Source: Companilactobacillus paralimentarius DSM 13238 = JCM 10415 (GTDB lineage: Bacteria > Bacillota > Bacilli > Lactobacillales > Lactobacillaceae). From it: a stretch of DNA of 32,277 nt. Position numbers and translations under genes: made by a program. Location of the stretch: contig NZ_AZES01000064.1 of NCBI RefSeq assembly GCF_001434985.1, positions 1 through 32,277 of the forward strand, in the 5' to 3' direction. Shown piece by piece: positions 17,174-24,365 of the stretch. Under the pieces are notes generated by a model. That model saw only the letters and a program-made list of their open reading frames with translations, was not told the origin of the DNA and ran no database searches. How positions within the stretch are numbered: position 1 is the stretch's first letter; each line of letters starts with the position of its first letter.

Positions 17174-17581
17174 TTAACAGATCTGATCACCAAGTTTAAC
17201 CATTTTTTCACGACGTTCTTCTGCTGATTCAGGTTTAACATTTCTCCAATCAACAACTGAAAGGGCACCATCGAGAATACCACTATTGTCTTTGAGAGCT
17301 AAGGCATTGTGCCATAATGAAGTATTCAAACCATCTGTTAGTAGATCAGCATCGGAAGGGGATGTCTTCAAATCGTAACCTGCGTTATTTTCAAGATCTA
17401 CGGTGTATTTAGGATCTTCATCTTTTAAAATAACGATTTGAAATTTATCACCGATAGCACAGCTACCACCAAGACTAGAATATTTGTTTGAACCATCATC
17501 TGTTGTAAGAATCATTGGGAATCCACTAGGAATTCTTTCTGCTAAATATGCTTGTGCTTCATCTTTAATATTAATTTTCAT
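17174..17581 (-). CDS. Iron-sulfur cluster biosynthesis family protein (HesB-like), copy B
   Basis: A 135-residue cytoplasmic protein of a lactobacillar family usually annotated as iron-sulfur cluster biosynthesis. It begins MKINIKDEAQAYL, carries TTDDGSNKYSSLGGSCAIGDKFQ, seen as DDGSNKYSSLGGSCAIGDKF in the first half, and ends KLGDQIC. Only two cysteines are present, one central and one as the last residue, instead of the C...CxC of classical A-type carriers, so a cluster-carrier role is uncertain. The start at 17581 is preferred over GTG 17596, because GAGG lies nine bases upstream and the paralogue starts identically. Copy A lies 164 bases upstream. Confidence 0.75.
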   Translation of the reverse strand: MKINIKDEAQAYLAERIPSGFPMILTTDDGSNKYSSLGGSCAIGDKFQIVILKDEDPKYTVDLENNAGYDLKTSPSDADLLTDGLNTSLWHNALALKDNSGILDGALSVVDWRNVKPESAEERREKMVKLGDQIC

Positions 17582-17648
17582 AGTTGTTTTCCTCACTTAT
17601 TTGTATTTATTTAAAAGTTCTTTTGATTGAATCTTTATTACAAGTATT

Positions 17649-17677
17649 ACTATACATCATATTTAAGTTGATTACAA
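17649..17677 (-). promoter_or_regulatory. Promoter of Fe-S family gene copy B
   Basis: On the minus strand, TTGTAA (17677-17672), 17-bp spacer, TATAGT (17654-17649). The block CTTAAATA...GTAATAAAG around it is also found in the promoter of copy A, so the promoter was duplicated with the gene. Confidence 0.5.
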
Positions 17678-17706
17678 ATTAATTGTACACAATCTTTTAC
17701 TTTGAA

Positions 17707-17735
17707 GAAAAAAGATGCATTTGATTTACATCTTT
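17707..17735 (-). terminator. Terminator of Fe-S family gene copy A
   Basis: On the minus strand, AAGATG and CATCTT form a short stem followed by six T. Weaker than the other terminators here. Confidence 0.5.
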
Positions 17736-17745
17736 ATTAAATTTA

Positions 17746-18153
17746 TTAGCAAATTTGATCGCCAAGTTTAACCATCTTGTTATGGCGTTGCTCAGCAGTT
17801 TCGGGTTTAACATTTCTCCAATCAACAACTGAAAGGGCACCATCAAGAATACCACTGTTGTCTTTAAGAGCTAAGGCATTATGCCAAAGTGAGATATTTA
17901 GACCATCAGTAAAGAAATCAGTGTATTGTTCCTCAGTTGTCATGTTGTAACCAGCATTATTTTCGATCGGAACAGTATATTTAGGATCAGCATCTTTAAG
18001 AATAACTAATTGAAATTTATCACCGATAGCACAACTACCGCCCAAGCTGGAATATTTATTTGAACCATCATCTGTTGTCAAAATAACAGTACTGCCAGTT
18101 GGAATTTTATCTTCTAAATATTTTAATGCTTCATCTTTAAAGTTGATTTTCAT
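17746..18153 (-). CDS. Iron-sulfur cluster biosynthesis family protein (HesB-like), copy A
   Basis: A 135-residue paralogue of the next gene downstream, with the same landmarks: start MKINFKDEALKYLEDKIP, DDGSNKYSSLGGSCAIGDKF, SLWHNALALKDNSGILDGAL and end KLGDQIC. The two copies are very similar, differing mostly around residues 60-85 and near the N terminus. The start at 18153 is chosen because AAAGGATCC precedes it and it matches the paralogue; the upstream extension to 18207 would be unrelated sequence. Its 5' leader carries symmetrical elements absent from copy B, suggesting that the two genes are regulated differently. Confidence 0.75.
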   Translation of the reverse strand: MKINFKDEALKYLEDKIPTGSTVILTTDDGSNKYSSLGGSCAIGDKFQLVILKDADPKYTVPIENNAGYNMTTEEQYTDFFTDGLNISLWHNALALKDNSGILDGALSVVDWRNVKPETAEQRHNKMVKLGDQIC

Positions 18154-18173
18154 AGTTAGGATCCTTTCTATTG

Positions 18174-18257
18174 CCAAATAGATTGTGCAATCTCTATTTG
18201 CACACAACCTTTATTACACTTACTAATCTACAGTATTTAAGAATCATGTGCAAATAG
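18174..18257 (-). promoter_or_regulatory. Promoter and putative operators of Fe-S family gene copy A
   Basis: A weak promoter (minus-strand TTGCAC at 18253-18248, 17 bp, TAGATT at 18230-18225) is flanked by CTATTTGCACA (18194-18204) and its exact inverse TGTGCAAATAG (18247-18257). A third related half-site CAAATAGA begins at 18175 and pairs with TCTATTTG (18193-18200). The CAAATAG element therefore occurs three times around one promoter, as expected for a dimeric regulator, but the regulator is unknown. Confidence 0.4.
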
Positions 18258-18262
18258 TTTGC

Positions 18263-19393
18263 TCATAACTTTTTGGAAACAAGGGTAATAATAGACATAA
18301 TAAAGAGGATTGCCGCGATCCAAAGTAGAACGTTGCTAGTTAAATTCTGTGGACCAAAGTTTCCTAAGTAGTTCCAGATCAATGGTGCAAAAAAAGCACT
18401 GATGATCGTAGAAATAGTTAGATAACTGCTCAATGAGTTAATTTGCTCTGGTTCTAATCCTTGATTACTAGCAAAAATTAAATAGGGACCAGTGTAGGAA
18501 TAAACAAAATTGAACAAGATGGCTGCTATAATCGCAAGATAACTGGTATCAGTGATCCATAAAAGCAAAACAGCAATGGCAGCTCCTAAATAACCTAACG
18601 TTAAAGTGAAGTGGTGAATTTTTTTATGTAATTTTCCGAAGGACAATCCAGCGACCAGCCCCCCTAAATTCATAGCTGATAGAGTTAAGTTGATGACTCG
18701 TGGATTACCCAATTGCTTATTTTGAAAATAACTAGGTAATTTTAATTGAACTCCCCAGATTAATAGATAAGTAATAAAAGTTAGAATAACTAATTGCCAT
18801 TTTTGCCAGGGAAGATTGACTTTTGAATTGCTAGTTTTTACCGACAGATTCTCTGGCTCAGTTACGAAGAGTCCAATTAGAATAGCAATTACAATAAGAA
18901 TTAAATATAGTCCAAAAACTGCACGCCAGATTCCTACTAATAATTCGGCTATTCCTAGTAAAACAGCATTACCTAGAGCCGTTAAACCAGTTTGATAGCC
19001 TAACAATCTGGCTCGGAATTCACCTTGATAATTATGGGCAATCAGACTGATAGCATGTGGTGAAAAGAGACCAACACCTAAGCCCAAAATAAAACGACTA
19101 CACATTATTAGTAGAAAATTATTAATGAAAGCTGGAATCACTCCAGCAGTGGTACTAATGATTAGGCCAAAGATAACAACCTTTTTAATACCTAACTTTC
19201 GACAGAGATAGGGATTGGGTAGTATTGTCAGTAAAGCACTGAAATTGGCAATAGTTACGAGCCATTCGATCATTGTTGTGGGCACATTAGGAAAAGATTG
19301 TTTCAACTGAGGAATTACTCCTGTAATAACAGTGGTTATGTTGCTAACCGTGGAGAGACTAAGGATGCTGATAGTTGTTTTAGTGGACTTCAT
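18263..19393 (-). CDS. MFS transporter (drug:H+ antiporter-like)
   Basis: Membrane carrier of the major facilitator superfamily with about twelve hydrophobic segments in 376 residues. The loop after helix 2 has the NPYLCRKLGIKKV form of the MFS A-motif region, and RFILGLGVGLFSPHAISLIAHNY plus GYQTGLTALGNAVLLG (helices 4-5) resemble DHA1 exporters with the antiporter motif C weakly kept. Substrate is unknown; drugs, sugars or metabolites are possible. ATG 19405 lies within the ribosome site GAGGGG, so ATG 19393 is used. TGATAG...CTATCA (19414-19432), an inverted repeat, lies just upstream and may be an operator. Confidence 0.75.
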   Translation of the reverse strand: MKSTKTTISILSLSTVSNITTVITGVIPQLKQSFPNVPTTMIEWLVTIANFSALLTILPNPYLCRKLGIKKVVIFGLIISTTAGVIPAFINNFLLIMCSRFILGLGVGLFSPHAISLIAHNYQGEFRARLLGYQTGLTALGNAVLLGIAELLVGIWRAVFGLYLILIVIAILIGLFVTEPENLSVKTSNSKVNLPWQKWQLVILTFITYLLIWGVQLKLPSYFQNKQLGNPRVINLTLSAMNLGGLVAGLSFGKLHKKIHHFTLTLGYLGAAIAVLLLWITDTSYLAIIAAILFNFVYSYTGPYLIFASNQGLEPEQINSLSSYLTISTIISAFFAPLIWNYLGNFGPQNLTSNVLLWIAAILFIMSIITLVSKKL

Positions 19394-19484
19394 AATACCC
19401 CTCATTAATTAATTGATAGGCGTAGTCTATCATCGAAGTTCTTTCATTAGCGGACACTTTTGAAAGTAGATAGTGACAATTCTA

Positions 19485-19515
19485 AAATAAAAAACGACTA
19501 ACAATAGTCGTTTTA
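19485..19515 (-). terminator. Terminator of the secreted SLAP-like gene
   Basis: On the minus strand, AAAACGACTA, loop TTGT, TAGTCGTTTT, then a T run. Confidence 0.8.
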
Positions 19516-19534
19516 AAAGTGAAATTTATAAATT

Positions 19535-19957
19535 TTAATAGATTTCTGTCATAGGAACTAAATGTTTGATACCTACTTTATAATAAGTTTTTTCAGCAAA
19601 CTTTTTTTGACCACCTAATGAGCAAACGGTTCCTTGTGATAAAGTGTGTGATAGCTTAGTTCCCTTGAGATTGTAGGTGGAAGCCTTAGGAGCCAATACC
19701 TTAACCATATAATTGCTGGCTGTACTCATTTCATTCATTCCAGTTACATCGGGTGAATTGTTAGTAAGTATTTCAACACCTCTGGCTTTAACTAGTTCAT
19801 CTTTACCGATAAGAAAGTAAAGATTCTTCCCATTGATCTTTTTAACATCACAGTCCTTGGTAGTGGATGCTGCTTGAATAGGTATAGTTGAAATTGTTGG
19901 AACCAAACCAATTGTAAGAAGAGAAGTTAATAATAAACATCTGTTAAATAGTTTCAT
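19535..19957 (-). CDS. Small secreted protein with SLAP-like C-terminal domain
   Basis: A 140-residue exported protein of unknown function. Residues 1-30 are a signal peptide (MKLFNRCLLLTSLLTIGLVP, cleavage near IQA/A). The mature part ends in a region, AST..LKGTKLSHTLSQGT...KTYYKVGIKHLVPM, with the strand pattern of lactobacillar SLAP surface domains, like the repeats at the end of the lysozyme. Two cysteines (in KDCDV and GTVCSLG) could form a disulphide. It may bind the wall non-covalently; no LPXTG anchor is present. TTAGGAG precedes the ATG. Confidence 0.6.
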   Translation of the reverse strand: MKLFNRCLLLTSLLTIGLVPTISTIPIQAASTTKDCDVKKINGKNLYFLIGKDELVKARGVEILTNNSPDVTGMNEMSTASNYMVKVLAPKASTYNLKGTKLSHTLSQGTVCSLGGQKKFAEKTYYKVGIKHLVPMTEIY

Positions 19958-20064
19958 AATATTATCTCCTAAGGATACATTTATTAAGTGATGGATCAGT
20001 AACTAGTTGCTTAATATTCTGTTATCGGAAACATAATAACGCATCTTATCAAAGAGGAGATAGC

Positions 20065-20088
20065 ATGAAAGGTTGTCAATCGGTATAG
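20065..20088 (+). CDS. Possible seven-codon leader ORF
   Basis: ATG at 20065 with a strong ribosome site AAAGAGGAG five bases upstream opens a frame encoding MKGCQSV and a TAG. The ribosome site is better than that of several real genes here, but the ORF may be a relic. It lies in the 287-base gap between two divergent genes, about 155 bases before the immunity-like gene. Confidence 0.25.
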   Translation: MKGCQSV

Positions 20089-20152
20089 CTAAGAGTCAAA
20101 AGATTTGATAGTTTTTTTTACCCCATCTTCTTAGAAAGAGTTCCGAAAATTA

Positions 20153-20215
20153 GGTTGACTAGGATTGGCAGTGCGTCAACCATGTATTGACAATAAAAGA
20201 ATGCTTATGTTAACC
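20153..20215 (+). promoter_or_regulatory. Promoter and inverted repeat before the immunity-like gene
   Basis: GGTTGAC (20153-20159) and GTCAACC (20175-20181) form a perfect 7-bp inverted repeat just before a consensus -35 TTGACA (20187-20192). The -10 is poor at 17-bp spacing (TTAACC, 20210-20215), suggesting an activated promoter. Confidence 0.4.
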
Positions 20216-20244
20216 TTTTCATGTTATGAAAGAAGGGGTAAACT

Positions 20245-20532
20245 ATGGCAAATGTAGAACCTGCTGAAGCCTTGATGGAAGCAATTCATGTTGCGAGCCA
20301 AGATAAGGAAGTTCAAAAGAATTCAGAATTGATGGACCTTCTAATTAAGAGTGCTAAGCAATTGAAGTCCACAAATAACTATCATCAAGTGGCTGCTAAT
20401 CTAAATAAATCATTACAATATTGGGGAATGGGACATGTTGGTGGTCCAGCTGCTATTGACACCTTGTATCAGGCAACAATCAATGACACACATGGCCGTG
20501 CCTATCAAAAATTACCTACAGGTATGGAATAA
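20245..20532 (+). CDS. Small helical protein resembling bacteriocin immunity proteins
   Basis: A 95-residue soluble protein with no signal peptide or membrane segment. The central region, VQKNSELMDLLIKSAKQLKS to LNKSLQYWG, has the amphipathic helix pattern and the KN-EL-LL-KAAKEL spacing of enterocin A-type immunity proteins (EntA_Immun), which protect a producer from its own class II bacteriocin. This is recognition by pattern only, and no bacteriocin precursor with a double-glycine leader was seen next to it, so it may be an orphan immunity gene or something else. GAAAGAAGGGG precedes the ATG. Confidence 0.45.
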   Translation: MANVEPAEALMEAIHVASQDKEVQKNSELMDLLIKSAKQLKSTNNYHQVAANLNKSLQYWGMGHVGGPAAIDTLYQATINDTHGRAYQKLPTGME

Positions 20533-20540
20533 AGAGTACA

Positions 20541-20572
20541 AAAAAAAGATACATAATCGTATCTTTTTTTTT
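20541..20572. terminator. Bidirectional terminator
   Basis: AAAAAAGATAC pairs with GTATCTTTTTT; A/T runs on both sides serve the immunity-like gene (plus) and the NADH oxidase gene (minus). Confidence 0.85.
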
Positions 20573-20580
20573 ACACTAAT

Positions 20581-21942
20581 TTAGTCCATACCCCAATAGT
20601 CTAGTTCCTTATCGATTGCTTTTTGAGCAACTAAATTAAGATAGTTGAAAGGTTCGTCAAAGTTAGGCGAGAAAAGCATATCAACGTAAGCTAAATCATC
20701 AATTGTATTATTGTTTTGGATGATTACAGAAACAGTATTAGCTGATTGTGCAACCTCGTGAGAGCTCATGAATTGAGCACCCAGAACGCGACGACTTTTA
20801 CGATCGTAGACCAGTTCAATATTTATTTTAGTATTAGTTGGCATGAAATCAGGACGGTAATTACTTTCAAAATAAACATGATGGGCATCATAATTAGCAT
20901 CTTTAGCGGCATTTAAAGTCAGACCAGTACAGGCAATCGTTTGACCAAATAACAACATACCACTAGTTGCTTGACTACCCATTGATTTACGACGACGTTT
21001 GAAAAGATTCATACCATCTAAGGTACCTTGACGAACGGCATGAGATGCCAAAGGAATATATTTGGAAGTTAAAGTTGGATTATATTGGATTTCGGTAACA
21101 TCACCAGCAGCAAAAATATCAGGATCAGATGTCTGCATGTAGGCATTAGTGATAATAGCACCATTTTTTGCAATATTAACTTGTCCCTTAAGTAAATCAG
21201 ATTGGGGAAGAACTCCCGGACAGATAGCTACCATGTCGACGATGTACTCATTGTCATCTTCAGTGGAAATTTTAAGATGTCCATCTTTAGTATCGCTGAA
21301 GCGGCTTACATTAGTACCAGTTAAAACGGTGACATGGTTATCCTCTAAGAGTTTTTTAACACGTTCAGAAATAGTGGTATCAACGTATTCATCCAATAGT
21401 TGATCATTTCTTTGAAATAAGACGATTTCATGTCCAGATTTAACGAAGCCTTCAGTCAACTCAACACCAGCATAACCACCACCTAAAACGGCAATTTTAT
21501 GATTATTCTTAGATGCTTCGGAGAGTTGATGGGCTTGATTACAAGTCTTACACAACAAAATCTTAGGATTTTCAATTCCCGCAATGACAGGAATACTTGT
21601 TCTTGAACCTGTTGCTAGGATAAGTTTATCGTATTTGTCATGAAGAAGTTCACGTGTTTTCAAGTTCTGAGCCAAAATAGTGTGAGCTTGAGCATCAATT
21701 TTAATGACGTCATGTTGCATACGCATGTGAACACCTTTTTTAATGAATTCTTCTGGATTAGCGTAAAAAACGTCTCCTAAATCTTTTACATCGCCGCCAA
21801 TGTGCAAATATGTTGCACAGGATAGATAGGATATGTCGGCGTGTCGCTCATAAACAGTTATTTCTGCATCTGGATTATATTTAAGACATTCATTCATAGC
21901 AGAAATTCCCGCGTGAGTACAACCTATAATGGCTACTTTCAT
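20581..21942 (-). CDS. nox: NADH oxidase (probably water-forming)
   Basis: Cytoplasmic FAD enzyme that reduces O2 with NADH to regenerate NAD+ and limit oxygen stress. 453 residues. The FAD-binding N terminus is MKVAIIGCTHAG, the redox cysteine is C42 in SYLSCATYL, the NAD-binding loop is VLGGGYAGVE, and the second FAD motif is DIFAAGDV. A single active-site Cys, rather than a CxxxxC disulphide, is typical of the Nox/NADH peroxidase/CoA-disulphide reductase group; NADH peroxidase is the chief alternative. The ATG lacks a clear Shine-Dalgarno sequence, but the FAD motif fixes the start. Confidence 0.88.
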   Translation of the reverse strand: MKVAIIGCTHAGISAMNECLKYNPDAEITVYERHADISYLSCATYLHIGGDVKDLGDVFYANPEEFIKKGVHMRMQHDVIKIDAQAHTILAQNLKTRELLHDKYDKLILATGSRTSIPVIAGIENPKILLCKTCNQAHQLSEASKNNHKIAVLGGGYAGVELTEGFVKSGHEIVLFQRNDQLLDEYVDTTISERVKKLLEDNHVTVLTGTNVSRFSDTKDGHLKISTEDDNEYIVDMVAICPGVLPQSDLLKGQVNIAKNGAIITNAYMQTSDPDIFAAGDVTEIQYNPTLTSKYIPLASHAVRQGTLDGMNLFKRRRKSMGSQATSGMLLFGQTIACTGLTLNAAKDANYDAHHVYFESNYRPDFMPTNTKINIELVYDRKSRRVLGAQFMSSHEVAQSANTVSVIIQNNNTIDDLAYVDMLFSPNFDEPFNYLNLVAQKAIDKELDYWGMD

Positions 21943-21962
21943 TCAATTACTACGACTTTTCT

Positions 21963-21991
21963 ATTATATTTACATTTATCATTTTTCATAA
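21963..21991 (-). promoter_or_regulatory. Promoter of nox
   Basis: On the minus strand, TTATGA (21991-21986), 17-bp spacer, TATAAT (21968-21963), about 20 bases before the start codon, giving a short leader that fits the poor ribosome site. Confidence 0.6.
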
Positions 21992-22096
21992 ATTATTTTA
22001 TTTAATATAACTTATAGTATACTTAGATTATAGACTTTTGATATATAAATAGTAGGTAATTAACACTTTATTTTAAATTTAGAAGGCGATTTAATA

Positions 22097-22798
22097 TTGA
22101 AACCGATTTATCGTTATTTTGTACAGCCACAGATAGATGTGAGAACACATTCTATTTTTGGTTATGAACTTTTAATCAAGCAATGGACTCCAGATGGCTG
22201 GCGACTTCCCAAATCTTTTGTCGATATTGACTTGAATGTGAACGCAAAATTGTTAGTTGAAACAACTAAAATCTTAGGGAAAAAAGTTCAATATTGTTCC
22301 GTTAATGTTAGTCGTGAGCAATTGATGGATACGCAAATGGCAAAAGCAATCATTAAAAGTCAAGTGCAACTGTATCCTACTAAGTTGGTCGTAGAGTTAA
22401 CTGAAGAACAAGGGCCACATCAGTACTGTGATTCTAAATTGGTACCATATTTACGCAAATTTATGGAACATGGCATGCAAATTTCACTGGACGATGTAGG
22501 CACTGGTGATAATAGTTTTGAGAGTATACATAGTTTTTTGCCTTTGGCTTCGGAATTAAAATTTGCTTTATAAAATTTTCGTTCAAATATTGGGGATTCT
22601 AAATTGCGTGAGAAACTCCGTGCCTGGAAAGGAATTAGCGGTGAATACGGGCAACGCCTAATTCTTGAAGGAATTGAGGATTTTGAGGATGACGAAATCA
22701 GTAATAAATTGGGAATTAACTTTCGTCAAGGTTATTACTATGGAAGGTCTGAATTGTTTCCATTAATTGGTGACTCTAACGAAATGAAAAACGTGTGA
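22097..22798 (+). pseudogene. EAL-domain cyclic-di-GMP phosphodiesterase gene with in-frame stop
   Basis: The frame opened by TTG 22097 (AGAAGGCG eight bases upstream) encodes an EAL-only protein but is cut by TAA at 22571-22573. The same frame continues without shift to 22798. Joined, the product would be 233 residues, a full EAL domain: YELL (EAL position), NVSREQ, VVELTEE, SLDDVGTGD, ELKFAL just before the stop, ILEGIED and RQGYYYGR after it. All usual metal and catalytic positions are kept, so loss of function appears recent. The upstream part lacks the last catalytic third. Cyclic-di-GMP turnover or a degenerate nucleotide-binding role would have been its job. Confidence 0.8.
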
Positions 22799-22868
22799 AA
22801 TGATTTATAAGAGAAAATCAGTGTTTTAAAATTAATAATTCAAAAAAATTTTTTAATCAAAAGAACAG

Positions 22869-22928
22869 CCTCTATTAAGCATTCAAGATATATCTGCTAC
22901 TTGAATTCCTTAATAGAGGCCGTTTTTA
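22869..22928. terminator. Bidirectional terminator
   Basis: CCTCTATTAAG (22869-22879) and CTTAATAGAGG (22909-22919) pair perfectly, with TTCAA/TTGAA pairing inside and T-rich flanks. It separates the EAL gene from the convergent MFS gene. Confidence 0.75.
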
Positions 22929-22950
22929 TTTATTTTTTAGACTTTATGAA

Positions 22951-24120
22951 TTAATTTCTTTGTGTGATTGGTAAGTAGGCCAATAACATGATCAAACTTA
23001 TGCTAAGGACAAATAATGGTAGTGAAAGAATAGTTCCATTATGAATAAGACTTACTAAATATGTTAATCCACTGACAATCAAATAATAACCAAAACTGAA
23101 TAGGCCACCAGCGCTGCCAATAACATCTTCATAACTCTTCAAGGCTAAGTTTAAGGCAATTGGTAAAGTTGTGTTCAATCCCAGAAAAATCAGAAAGAAT
23201 CCAATGATCATTAAAATTGAGTTATTAAATTGGAGACTAATTACTAGGAATAGAGCGGAAATACTACTAAAGATCAGCCCAATTAGACCAATATATTCTG
23301 CCTTAATATATTTAGCCAAGAAGTTAACCAAGATGGCACCTAGTAGACTGGCTAATGCCAAAGATAACCCCAGACTTCCATATTGAATTGAGGAATAGTG
23401 GAAATGTTTGATAAAAATGAAGGGAGCTTCAGAGTAGTAACCAAATAAGATACCATTTATTCCACCAATTAGAATACTGTAGACCCATACAATTGGATCT
23501 TTTACTAGTCTTGAGGTTACTTTGAGCAATGATACTTTTTGAATATTCTTGCGATCAATAGTTTCAGGGAGACAATAGTAAGCATAGAGCAGAGTGACCA
23601 CAGCCATGGCGATTAAAAAGCTGAAAACATTTTTATAGCCTAGGTAAGTTTGAATCAATCCACCAATTAGTGGACCAAAAGCGGGAGATAGAGCCATTGC
23701 AGCCCCAACTTTTGAAAAAACTTTGGTACTGGTGATACCAGAAAAACTTTCACGCATGATAGTTTGAGTGATGACTGAACCGACGCTAGCTCCAAAAGCT
23801 TGAATAAAGCGAGCTACTAACAGAAAATTAAAATTAGAACTTATCAGTAATCCTAAATTGCCCAATAAATAAAAGATAATTCCAATTAACATAGCTGATC
23901 GACGGCCAATTTTATCGGATAGTTGACCCCAGAAGAGAACTCCAATGGCAAAGGCAATAAAGTAGATACTTATTGTTAATTGAGATGTTCCAGCGCCGGC
24001 ATTCATTTGTAAGCTGATTTGAGGTAGAACAGGGGTAAATATCGATTCACTGATTTGAGGGAATCCCACAAGTACAATGATCAATAAAAGTGATGGTACG
24101 GTGTTACGGACGTTTTTCAT
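22951..24120 (-). CDS. Bcr/CflA-type MFS multidrug efflux protein
   Basis: Twelve-helix proton-driven exporter of 389 residues in the DHA1 Bcr/CflA branch, whose members export bicyclomycin, chloramphenicol and other drugs. The A-motif is GQLSDKIGRRSAML after helix 2, the helix-4 stretch is ARFIQAFGASVGSV, and the antiporter-type helix 5 has ALSPAFGPLIGGLI; LPETID follows helix 6. The ATG at 24120 has TTAGGAG nine bases upstream. A 21-codon ORF sits directly upstream, and its end is complementary to the start of this gene (see the leader entries), suggesting drug-responsive translation. Actual substrate is unknown. Confidence 0.88.
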   Translation of the reverse strand: MKNVRNTVPSLLLIIVLVGFPQISESIFTPVLPQISLQMNAGAGTSQLTISIYFIAFAIGVLFWGQLSDKIGRRSAMLIGIIFYLLGNLGLLISSNFNFLLVARFIQAFGASVGSVITQTIMRESFSGITSTKVFSKVGAAMALSPAFGPLIGGLIQTYLGYKNVFSFLIAMAVVTLLYAYYCLPETIDRKNIQKVSLLKVTSRLVKDPIVWVYSILIGGINGILFGYYSEAPFIFIKHFHYSSIQYGSLGLSLALASLLGAILVNFLAKYIKAEYIGLIGLIFSSISALFLVISLQFNNSILMIIGFFLIFLGLNTTLPIALNLALKSYEDVIGSAGGLFSFGYYLIVSGLTYLVSLIHNGTILSLPLFVLSISLIMLLAYLPITQRN

Positions 24121-24157
24121 TTTAGACTCCTAAATTTTATTTTGCTGAAAAACGTCC
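24108..24157 (-). promoter_or_regulatory. Candidate translational attenuator hairpin
   Basis: On the minus strand, GGACGTTTTTCA (24157-24146, codons 16-19 of the leader ORF) is the exact complement of TGAAAAACGTCC (24119-24108), which contains the TG of the efflux start codon and its first codons. The 26-base loop holds the Shine-Dalgarno sequence TTAGGAG. In the folded state the start codon is paired; a ribosome occupying the end of the leader ORF would melt the stem. Transcription termination is unlikely, because no T run follows. Confidence 0.7.
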
Positions 24158-24202
24158 TATATCATTTGCGGGCATGCAGGCCATGATGTTAGTTAAATTC
24201 AT
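24137..24202 (-). CDS. 21-residue leader peptide of the efflux gene
   Basis: An ATG at 24202 with AGGTG six bases upstream opens 21 codons and ends in TAA, 16 bases before the efflux ATG. The peptide begins MNLTNIMACM, continues PANDI and ends GRFSAK. Codons 16-19 form one arm of the hairpin that sequesters the efflux start. This is the architecture of the cat, erm and cmlA leaders, in which ribosome stalling by a drug or completed leader translation frees the downstream site. No similarity to a known leader peptide is claimed. Confidence 0.65.
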   Translation of the reverse strand: MNLTNIMACMPANDIGRFSAK

Positions 24203-24324
24203 GGTTTTCACCTAATTTCTATAAAGTATATTAATCATGTTATAGGAATTATTGGAAATTTACAAATTACTTTATAGTAAAAGCATTTTTTATCCAAATC
24301 TTGAAAGCGCCTCCCAAAAAATAG

Positions 24325-24333
24325 TGCTATATT
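24325..24333 (+). promoter_or_regulatory. Extended -10 promoter
   Basis: TGCTATATT (24325-24333) is an extended -10 element about 33 bases before the ATG of the DUF2442-like gene; no -35 at proper spacing was found. Confidence 0.4.
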
Positions 24334-24365
24334 GAATTTATTAAAGATTGAAAGGGAAAGATAGA

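Noticed and set aside
17174-18153. Recent assembly duplication of the Fe-S family gene
   Set aside because: The copies differ in protein and DNA throughout, and their leaders differ, so they are true diverged paralogues.
18154-18207. 18-residue N-terminal extension of Fe-S family copy A
   Set aside because: It overlaps the palindromic leader, lacks a ribosome site, and the paralogue starts at the equivalent MKIN.
20090-20244. T-box leader or small RNA upstream of the immunity-like gene
   Set aside because: A short hairpin is present, but there is no T-box sequence, specifier loop or terminator.
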